Shown here: positions 57,034 through 64,000 of the stretch, in pieces
Layout of the letters: every line of letters begins with the position of its first letter
How positions within the stretch are numbered: the stretch's first letter is position 1
Assembly: GCF_033807575.1 (NCBI RefSeq)
Contig: NC_084705.1
Coordinates: 15,866,019 to 15,930,018, forward strand
Direction of reading: 5' to 3'
DNA: 64,000 nucleotides
Origin: Cydia pomonella
Lineage: Eukaryota > Arthropoda > Insecta > Lepidoptera > Tortricidae
Position numbers and translations under genes: made by a program
The notes under the pieces: model-generated
Told to the model about the DNA's origin: nothing
The model's input: only the letters and a program-made list of their open reading frames with translations
Databases searched by the model: none

Positions 57034-57072
57034 CTACTTTTTCCTACTCCTCTACTGTTATCTGTCGTTTGA

Positions 57073-57252
57073 CCTTTTTTGACCCTTCTTATACAACTGT
57101 TGCATAAAATACTATTATGCAACAGTTGTATAAGAAGGGTCAAAAAAGGCGAGTGGCGTGAGTTACAATGTGAGCCGGAGCCGAAGGCGTAGGCGAACAT
57201 TGTAAAGGAATAAGCCACGAGCATTTTTTGACCTACTTATACAACGTTGCAT
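57073..57252. repeat. Perfect 35-bp inverted repeat plus a third arm
   Basis: 57073-57107 and 57115-57149 are exact complements over 35 bp with a 7-base loop (core TTATACAACTGTTGCATAA). 57217-57252 repeats the first orientation with changes (TTTTTTGACCTACTTATACA). The second and third arms themselves bound a MITE-like fold-back (GAGTTACAATGTGAG / GAACATTGTAAAGG). Confidence 0.85.
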
Positions 57253-57338
57253 ACAATATTTTTCCTACGAGTCAACAAAAATAAATCTTAATTTATGTAA
57301 ACAAAGCAAAAGTATATAGCCAAGACGCGCGAGCATAC

Positions 57339-57427
57339 CTTGTTACGCGCCCGGCCCGCCCCGGGCCGCGGCCGGCCGGTCGGCGACACCTCCTCGTAAC
57401 TCATGAGGCCCTGGTACTTGCTACTTG
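57339..57427 (-). other. GC-rich patch, possible small exon
   Basis: Almost pure G/C in the middle (GGCCCGCCCCGGGCCGCGGC) in an AT-rich setting. On the minus strand it is preceded by AAAATTAATTTAG (acceptor-like) and followed by GTATGC (donor-like). One frame is open for 29 codons: S-K-Y-Q-G-L-M-S-Y-E-E-V-S-P, then T-G-R-P-R-P-G-A-G-R. No known domain. It could be a captured host exon inside the repeat, a true exon, or a GC-rich core of the element. Confidence 0.3.
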
Positions 57428-57822
57428 CTAAATTAATTTTTTGACCCGTTTTTTCTCAATTTTGGCCACCGTAGCCTACGGAGAGTAACAAGCAACGCTA
57501 AGCGGTCTTCGTAGTCTATGGGTGTTGCTATATTACGGGTGTCACATGCGTGTTTCTGACTTATGAAGTAATTATTTTTACTATGCAACCAAATGAATAT
57601 TTTGTAAGTTGGCATCAATGCACTTAGTTTAAAACTGTATTCGTTTTGGTTTTGTTAGGTTGGTAGCCATTAATCGCAGTAACGTTATAGCGTATAAAAG
57701 CACAAGAGCTTTTATGAGGAATAGACAATATAGACTTTTCTTGAAATCTTTTATGTATGTTTTTATATTCGTGTTAATGAATGCATAAATGACAGATAAC
57801 AGTAGAGGAATAGGAAAAATAC

Positions 57823-58182
57823 TATTTCGTAAGGCCTCTGTGAAAACCTAGTTGTAACTGGAATGTTTCAGTGAAAACTAGTTACTAGATGTTTTTGTGT
57901 CTTAATAAGTTAATGAAAATGTAATTTAATGTAAAATATATGAGTAATTAAAATAACTTTGGATTGTGACCAAAATAAGGATAACAAACAACTATTGCGT
58001 AGAATAGATAAATAAAAAGTAACTATAGTGATACGTATTTGTTCTTGAGGGTCAAAACCAGCTTATATTCGGCTAAACAGTTATAATTGCTACTATTGCT
58101 ACATCTAGACACGCGGTAGCGTGTCCAGCCAAGTTCAAAGAAAAAGGAACTGCTACTTTTGACCCCTTCACAACTTGAAACG
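57823..58182. other. Unassigned stretch
   Basis: Nothing recognised except a small inverted pair ACACGCGGTAGCGTGT at 58111. Confidence 0.4.
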
Positions 58183-58319
58183 ATTTGTTAGACCTGTACC
58201 CCAAAAGCATAAAATTGTTGTAGTAATTCACCGAATCGCATTTCACCTTGAATGAAAAAGATATCACTGGATTTTTTTACTTGACGCACTTTTTCCCGTA
58301 GCCTTTGACATTAGTATAA

Positions 58320-58449
58320 TGTGGCCCTAGTGAAAAAGGGTACAAGTCTCTGGCAGCGCAGGTGTAAAGGGGTGTAACTTCCACGTAACACTTATGCCCT
58401 TATACACCTAAACTGCCAGAGACTTGTACCCTTTTTCACTAGGGCCACA
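58320..58449. mobile_element. MITE with perfect 37-bp inverted ends
   Basis: 58320-58356 and 58413-58449 are exact complements (TGTGGCCCTAGTGAAAAAGG..., GTCTCTGGCAG). Inner words AGGTGTAAAGGGG / CCCTTATACACCT extend the fold. Perfect arms indicate recent activity or gene conversion. Confidence 0.9.
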
Positions 58450-58654
58450 GTTAATTTGTAGTATTTAATTTTTCGTGTAGTATGTTACCGAAGAGGCATT
58501 TCGCCGCGATCGACGTTTGTTTGGGACTCTATTTAACTTGATACGTTAATTTGATGCTTGCACTAAAATTAAGTGTTTTTTTAAACACGTTTTGTACTTG
58601 TAGGATTAAGCCTCAAGTGCTATCAAACTCATTAAAATTTTATCTATGTGACGT

Positions 58655-58850
58655 TGACGTTGCGTTGAATCACGTCGCCAATACAATACATGATCGAGGT
58701 GAAATGCGACTAAAGTAATAAACGATTGAGTCACAACGCGATGTTTAAATGTACGGTCGAGGTGAAATGCGACTAAAACTTATAGCCACTAGAAAAAAAA
58801 ACTATTGAGACACAATGCGAAAATTAAATATGAGATCGAGGTGAAATGCG
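58655..58850 (+). repeat. Minisatellite, TCGAGGTGAAATGCGA core
   Basis: The core occurs at 58694, 58757 and 58836 (spacing 63 and 79), each time followed or preceded by an ATTGAGTCACAACGCGA-like word. A fourth, weaker unit precedes at about 58665. The last unit runs into the right inverted arm. Confidence 0.75.
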
Positions 58851-58917
58851 ATTCGGTGAATTACTATAACAATTTTATGCTTTTGGGGTACAGGTCTAAC
58901 AAATCCTTGAAACCTAT

Positions 58918-59075
58918 AATCTATGTATTTAAGTATTTATACATATTTATATATTATATATATCGTTGTCTAAGTACCCTCAATACAAGCCTTACTGTGG
59001 GACTTAGTCAATTTATGTAATAATGTCCTATAATATTTATTTATTATTTATTTATTTATTTATTTATTTATAATA
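58918..59075 (+). mobile_element. tRNA-derived SINE, 3' part, plus strand
   Basis: ATCGTTGTCTAAGTACCCTC, AATACAAGCCTTACTGTGGG and ACTTAGTCAATTTATGTAAT are the complement of the bodies at 965-1352 and 25853-26022, ending in (TTTA)n. It is headless and abuts the inverted arm on its left. Confidence 0.8.
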
Positions 59076-59545
59076 ATATCTGAGCGCAGCATACATATCA
59101 ATATTTAAATTCCTTCTGTTTCTCAGATTAGAAAAAGTTGAATAAAACCAATAGCCCATTGTATGTAAATTGGTAATGTGCACGTATAAAACGCAAAATA
59201 ATTATTATGACTCGACAAAGAAAAGGCTCTATCCGGCGGATGATCAAGCTCAATTGACTCATCTCTTTCCGGAGAACCTTTAATATGCCATTAGTAATGC
59301 TCTCGTGTTCTATTTTTGTTTTCTCTACCTACTTAGACAAAAAAACACCAAATGACGAAACCTAATGGTAAAAGTGAGTGTGTTTTCAAGTATTATTTGG
59401 TCTTCGATTCAGATATTATTAATGATTTTAACCACGCCAGCAGTTTTTTTTTTTTTAATTCTGATACCAACTTCATTACCTAATTAAACTATTTGGAATG
59501 AATTCACCTACAAATACTGGATTTTCTGTTTTCCTATGTAATCGT
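59076..59545. other. Unassigned stretch
   Basis: No gene or repeat recognised. Confidence 0.4.
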
Positions 59546-61090
59546 TATCTAAATATATAAACGAAGAAAATGACTGACATATCAATGCACAGCTTAAACC
59601 GCTGGTTCTAGAGATTCCAAATTTGGCACGTAGGTTCTTTAAAGGGTCTAAGGGTGCACTAAGAAAGGATTTTTCAGGGGGTAAAATGGGGGTCCAAAGT
59701 TTGTATGGGGAAACAAGATCAGTTAGACTATTTTATTCGAAACTTTACTTTACAACCTAACGATAAATGAGTGAACACGCGTTTCAGTTTTTTTGAGAAT
59801 TCAACCCCTAAAAGGGGGAAATATGGTGACAAAGTTTAAAAATTAACATGGGTATTATTTCTATGGTTTATCGGGTCGCTCATGACAAAAATAACAACGA
59901 TTTTAACATCTAACGATATAATATATAATATCAATATTTAATATGTCTAAATATATAAAAAAAAACTGACTGACTGACATATCAACGCACAGCCTAAACC
60001 GCTGGTTCTAGAGATTCCAAATTTGGCACGTAGGTTCTTTACAAGGTCTAGAGGTGCACTAAGAAAGGATTTTTCAAAATTCACCTCCTAAGGGGTGAAA
60101 TGGGGGTCCAAACTTTGTATGGGGAAACAAGATTAGTTAGACTATTTTATTCGAAACTTTACAAGAGTATTCCTAACGATAAATGAGTGAACACGTGTTT
60201 CAGGTTTTTTGAGAATTCAACCCCTAAAAGAGGAAAATATGGTGACTTAGTCTAAAAATCAACATGGATATTATTTTGGTTTTAGAGATTCCAAATTTGG
60301 CACTTAGGTTCTTTATAAGGTCTAGGGGTGCACTAAGTTTGAACAGGTTTTTTGAGAATTCAACCCCTGACAGGAGGAAATATGGCGACAAAGTCTAAAA
60401 ATCTACATGGGTATAATTTCTATGATTTATCGGATCGCTGATTACAAAAATAACAACGATTGTAAAATCTAATGAGGTGGACGTGGAATACAAATCCCCT
60501 GTTGGGGTGCGATGGGGTTGAAATGACTAAATATCAATATGGGTGTCGTCTTATGGTTATTTGGGACGTTATTTACGAAAATGGCATTGAATGATTTTAA
60601 AATTTAATATTGTGGACATGAAAAATGTTGAAAGTATTTTTGCCAAATTGCAATTCTATCGGTCCAGTAGTTTCGGAGCAAATAGGTTGTAACAGATGGA
60701 TTGACAGGCAGCCACACGTGATTCTACAAGGGTTCTTTTTTAGCTTTTGAGGTATGGAACGAGACCCGCGTTATCCTAATAGATACTACGACAGGACTGT
60801 TTCTCCCACAGTCAGTTCTATGTGGCGTGCTCCCGTGTTAGTTCACCTCAAAGTTTGATTTTATTGCTACCACTCTCAAACATGGCTAGAAATGTTGTTC
60901 ATAAGGAAGTACTTTAACAAATATAAAGTTGTGGAATACTTCATGCATTTTTCAGAACACGATTCTAAATCTAATAATCGCGGACAAACATACATACCTA
61001 CATGCGTCCATACAAACATACGGGTGAAACTGAGAATCTTTTTTTTTTCTTTACGCGGGCGAAGCCGCAGACTGAAGCTAGTGGAGGTTA
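59546..61090 (+). mobile_element. Unclassified element with two to three tandem internal units
   Basis: TCTAAATATATAAA...CTGACTGACATATCAA (59548 and 59946) starts two units about 400 bp apart; a third, cut short, starts at GGTTTTAGAGATTCCAAATT (60278). Each has CCAAATTTGGCACGTAGGTT, TAAATGAGTGAACACG, GAGAATTCAACCCCTAA and GGAAATATGG. The last part ends ACGCGGGCGAAGCCGCAGAC TGAAGCTAGT, which I recall as a common arthropod repeat end. No protein. Confidence 0.7.
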
Positions 61091-61667
61091 TAAAATAACA
61101 AGTGAAATCATCAAATCACATAAATATTATTTAAAAGATAAGTACAGTTAGCAGACGAAGTGGCTGAGCGGGTTCAGGGTTTCAAATCTGTTCATGCTCA
61201 CTTATACCTAAGTATATTCTTATTCAATAAAGTAGGGATAGTAAAAAATAGATCGCTATTAGGCTAATTTTGAGTGTTAATTTGAGTTAAATGTTTTCAT
61301 TCTATAAAACTACGTGATGGGTATGTAATAATTTAATAACAGTATTAAATCATTTGTATGGCATGCGACGACAGACTCTACATTAACTCACTTAGCAGGC
61401 GTGGTACAGTCGTATACCAGTTAAACCCACTGTGTTTTGTGATTGCGTTTTATAGCAGAAAGGGTTGTGTTGACGGTTTAAAGTGTGGGGCTAACTCGGT
61501 GAAAAGGCCAGAAAGCGTGTAAGCTGACGAAGAAACTGGGTTATTGACAGGGATATCGTGATCTGGTAAATGTGTTATATTATAAGTACTATAAGCATTC
61601 TATAATTTTTATTAGGTCTTGTTTGAGGACTTCAATCAAGACAAAAGTAATTAAGGTACCATTTTTT
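61091..61667. other. Unassigned stretch
   Basis: 61150-61185 (GAAGTGGCTGAGCGGGTTCA GGGTTTCAAATC) looks like a tRNA with its anticodon arm deleted; too short to call. Confidence 0.4.
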
Positions 61668-61708
61668 ACACTTTATTTTATAACACGTCCCGTTATAAAA
61701 TAAAGTGT
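61668..61708. other. Perfect 17-bp hairpin
   Basis: ACACTTTATTTTATAAC (61668-61684) and its exact complement (61692-61708), loop ACGTCCC. Confidence 0.7.
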
Positions 61709-62385
61709 TAAGTAAATCTGTGTTAGAGGCTTCATAATTTAACGATATTAAAAATATTGCCTTCGTTTTTAACCTTAGATAATGTTATTACTTTTATAAT
61801 ATTTCGCCATACTCGTACATATTAACAAACTTACAGTGAACAAGAAGAGTGAAACATATTTAGAAAATAAGTGAAATACATTTTCACCCATATGCCACAC
61901 GAAACATCCGTTTATCTGAGACTAAATAAATTAAGAAAATTACTTTTTATCTACAGTATATTTGAACAAAATGCAAAGGAACATCGTGACTAAGTCATTA
62001 CTATGGAAAGCTATACGCCGCTTCAAGTTGACGGAGGCTTAAGTGTAAGTGCTTCGTCCATCCATTTTAGTTTTCGCAGATTTGATCTCTTGAAACTGTA
62101 TTTTTTGTCCTCTTAACGACTTAGTTTGAAGTCTACTTTTTATTTTAATGACACCGATTTTTTCACCATCCATTTTAAGTGATTAATGAAGTTAAAGAAA
62201 ATAAAGATTCACAATAGGTACATTAATTATTACTTTTTATTTTGTTATTTCAAATCAAATCAAGTACCTACAGTGAAGTCCAACAGAATTTGTTAGCATC
62301 TAACGTTATCGTCCTAAAAGTTTGACGATGGTTGTTTTAATTTTTACAAGCAGACACGTCTGCGAATGATGCTAATAAGCTTCGA
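61709..62385. other. Unassigned stretch
   Basis: Nothing recognised. Confidence 0.4.
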
Positions 62386-62684
62386 ATAAATTTAAAAGTG
62401 GAAAAATTACTCTCTTGGGTGAGACTTGAACTCACGGCCTCTGGATCGATACTCCAGCGCTCTGCTATCTGAGCCACCAAGACCTCATCCATAGGCAGAA
62501 ATTTTTTTCACCATATGGATCTAGTAGACCCTAGCGACATCTACCGTAAGAACGTTATACTTCTTAGACGGCTACCGGGGTTCCAAGTCATATTGGAAAT
62601 TCACCAGTAACGATGTGCTACCCATACTAAATGGTTTTTGTTTTAGTCTCACAAGACAGTAATTTGTCCACTTTCAAATTTATT
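62386..62684 (-). mobile_element. Inverted-repeat element carrying a tRNA-like head
   Basis: AATAAATTTAAAAGTGGAAA AATTACT.TCTTG..GAGAC (62386-62426) is answered by its complement at 62645-62684. Between them lies a tRNA-like sequence (62413-62482, minus) and about 160 bp of unrelated body (CGACATCTACCGTAAGAACG, GATGTGCTACCCATACTAAA). A piece of the same arm and T-loop is at 48018-48075. Confidence 0.7.
62413..62482 (-). mobile_element. tRNA-like cloverleaf (not a functional tRNA)
   Basis: The minus strand folds with acceptor TCTTGG/CCAAGA (6 bp), D stem GCTC/GAGC, anticodon stem CTGGA/TCCAG with loop GTATCGA, and T arm GTGAG-TTCAAGT-CTCAC. All stems pair perfectly, but the acceptor is one pair short. 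The anticodon would be ATC, which is not normally used. It is best explained as the RNA polymerase III head of a SINE-like element. Confidence 0.7.
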
Positions 62685-63224
62685 CTCAGCTTGATGGTTA
62701 TTTTATTGAAATATGAATATTTATAATTAATTGTTGTTGTATTATAACTACAAATTGTTATAATTAAAAACGCAAAAAGTACGAGATTACAAAGAAATTA
62801 AGGTACATTTTTTTGTTTACTTTATTTGCGATTTCTACTGGACTTCACTTATAGTATTAGTATGTCACGGATCGAAAACCGATTTTTTTTGGTTCCGGTA
62901 TAACACTATAGAATAAAGTAATATATTCCTTTAGGCATTTAACTTGTCACCTAACCGATGGTAATCAAACACACCAGGGTGCTTCTTTTTTTCATACATT
63001 TTCTGAATATCGTAAAAATGTTTCGGTCACCGACATGTTGCAGATTTTAACGACACGTATCGTTACTTCTCTCGCTATTTTCCCTGACTTTCAACGATCG
63101 ATGTGGAAGAATTATTTAAAAATGTCAAATGTAGTTATTACTTTTGGTATTTTATCCCGTATGTTACGCAATAAATGTTTAACTCAGTTAAATATTAGGT
63201 AAAGATAACCCAGAGAAATAAAAC
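62685..63224. other. Unassigned stretch
   Basis: 62877-62908 (CACGGATCGAAAACCGATTT, GGTTCCGGTATAACA) resembles the terminus of the 51922 MITE but has no partner. Confidence 0.4.
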
Positions 63225-63330
63225 TATTTAAACGGATTAAATCACGTACTTATAGTGAATTTCAAACATATCCCGACGTTTCGAAACCTTTACAGCGTTC
63301 GTGGTCAACGGGTGACTGACCATACATTTT
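63225..63330 (-). repeat. Probable LINE 3'-end fragment
   Basis: CATATCCCGACGTTTCGAAA, CCTTTACAGCGTTCGTGGTC AACGGGTGACTG is recalled from a common lepidopteran repeat. Single copy here; low certainty. Confidence 0.4.
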
Positions 63331-63714
63331 ATTTTATGAATAAGTATCGACGTAACCGGAGACAATATTATAAGCTAGATATTGGAAAAGAAATCCTCAG
63401 CCAGAATTGTTTGACTCGAATTACTCATACGCTTAAAATTTATATTAAGAGCTGGTTTGCAGATACTCAATACAGCTATTACAAGCAACCTTGAAACTAC
63501 TGGTGTGGCAGCGCACACGCTGCTATCGACATTACCGTAACCACTATACTACGGATTACATAATTTTATTTAACATTACGCTCTGTAAGTGAGATACTCG
63601 ATGGATACTCGCCAATGCTAAACAAACATCGATTAGTTTGATCATATGGGGTACATATTTGTGCAAATGCTTTGTCCTGCTGCTATCCTATTGATCTTGT
63701 AATATTTTGTATAT

Positions 63715-63828
63715 GAATAGTACATTACGATACAAGTGTGAATTACCTATTCGCACATGTATCGTACGTTTTACAGTACATATGGCCCTTTAAATGTTCG
63801 ACACAGTAACGTAATATGCTAATTTTCG
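63715..63828 (-). repeat. GTACATATGG dispersed repeat, reverse copy
   Basis: TAGTACATTACGATACAAGT, GCACATGTATCGTACGTTTT, ACAGTACATATGGCCCTTTA and AATGTTCGACACAGTAACGT are the complement of 49865-50055 with a deletion. Confidence 0.75.
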
Positions 63829-64000
63829 CAATTTAATATTATTACTTTCAAAATTTAAAACCTAGTGCTTCTAACCATAAGCGAAACAGAAAGACGGACC
63901 GAACTAATTATCACACAAGAAAAAAAGATAAAAGCATCAAAATACTTAAGAAAACTTAATAGTCGGTCAAGAAAGACTGAAAACTATTGGCACGAAATCA

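Larger units (their letters stand above)
57034..57822. mobile_element. Composite inverted-repeat element
   Basis: The left end TACTTTTTCCTACTCCTCTA CTGTTATCTGTC and the right end GACAGATAACAGTAGAGGAA TAGGAAAAATA are inverted with two or three changes, suggesting a whole element of about 790 bp. The body matches 51535-51913 outside 57.20-57.53 kb. Inside are a triple alternating arm (57073-57252) and a GC-rich core (57339-57427). No transposase. Confidence 0.65.
58183..58904. mobile_element. 722-bp unit with 66-bp inverted ends at 65/66 identity
   Basis: 58183-58248 and 58839-58904 are inverted copies with a single difference (core CCTGTACCCCAAAAGCATAA). Opposite-strand frames at both ends read the same peptide because of this. 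The interior holds a perfect MITE (58320-58449) and a minisatellite (58655-58850). No transposase; it may be a non-autonomous DNA element or an inverted duplication. Confidence 0.75.

Noticed and set aside
58073..59020. Two frames sharing the peptide CDSVNYYNNFMLLGYRSNKS
   Set aside because: Same peptide because they read the two 66-bp inverted arms; not a conserved protein.
62413..62482. Functional tRNA gene
   Set aside because: Acceptor stem one pair short, unusual ATC anticodon, and it sits inside a repeat with another partial copy at 48 kb.
1..64000. CRISPR array, operon or defence system
   Set aside because: The sequence is eukaryotic in character: SINEs, LINEs and microsatellites. No spaced identical short repeats were seen; the only tandem arrays are microsatellites, a minisatellite and the 400-bp units.

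Overview
The window looks like AT-rich nuclear DNA of an insect, most probably a moth or butterfly. This rests on the type of dispersed repeats rather than on any host gene: tRNA-headed SINEs with the GTGGCCTAGTGG / GGTTCGAATCC boxes, short fold-back elements ending GGCCTACCGCG, the long repeat bounded by GGTTCCGTA, and RTE- and Jockey-type LINE 3' ends. These families are recalled from lepidopteran genomes; no database search was possible, and species or family cannot be given. I find no host protein-coding gene, rRNA, functional tRNA or CRISPR array. Almost all short open frames are chance, or lie in palindromic repeats where both strands read open. The piece is best read as intergenic or deep intronic sequence filled with layers of transposon debris.

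Layout. 0-4 kb: an old 0.8-kb repeat with an inverted partial copy around a nested stack (two MITEs and a SINE), then four fold-back elements in a row. 4-10.3 kb: unassigned sequence, fragments of dispersed families, a small splice-bounded open patch (7811-7917), GGCCTACCGCG MITEs and the minus-strand 3' end of a LINE. 10.7-20 kb: a duplicated GTACGATAAT repeat, a DD37D (maT-like) mariner fossil at 15.4-15.9 kb, SINEs, and a 74-bp direct repeat. 20-32 kb: MITEs, microsatellites, a reverse-transcriptase fragment (23.5 kb), a 0.8-kb GGTTCCGTA repeat, and two RTE-like LINE 3' ends (27.2 and 30.0 kb), the second split by a small insertion with an 8-bp target duplication. 32-46 kb: the second 0.86-kb copy of the repeat at base 1, a SINE with a 5' inversion (37.2 kb), a palindrome cluster at 38.8-39.5 kb, and the best-preserved LINE fragment (40.25-41.27 kb, FADD motif, open to its own stop). 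46-64 kb: long unassigned stretches, an 8-bp-TSD hAT-type MITE (51.9 kb), a composite inverted-repeat element with a GC-rich core (57.0-57.8 kb), a 66-bp inverted repeat at 65/66 identity (58.2-58.9 kb), a tandemly repeated element (59.5-61 kb) and an inverted-repeat element containing a tRNA-like cloverleaf (62.4-62.7 kb).

Nothing here functions as a gene system. The coding remnants (DD37D transposase and several LINE reverse transcriptases) are all truncated, and all but the 40.25-kb piece carry stops or frameshifts. The MITEs and SINEs depend on enzymes encoded elsewhere. The value of the window is its insertion history: nested elements, target duplications and mirrored arms allow several insertions to be ordered and their boundaries fixed to the base. 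Two small GC-richer patches with splice-like borders are the only places where a host exon could be hiding.
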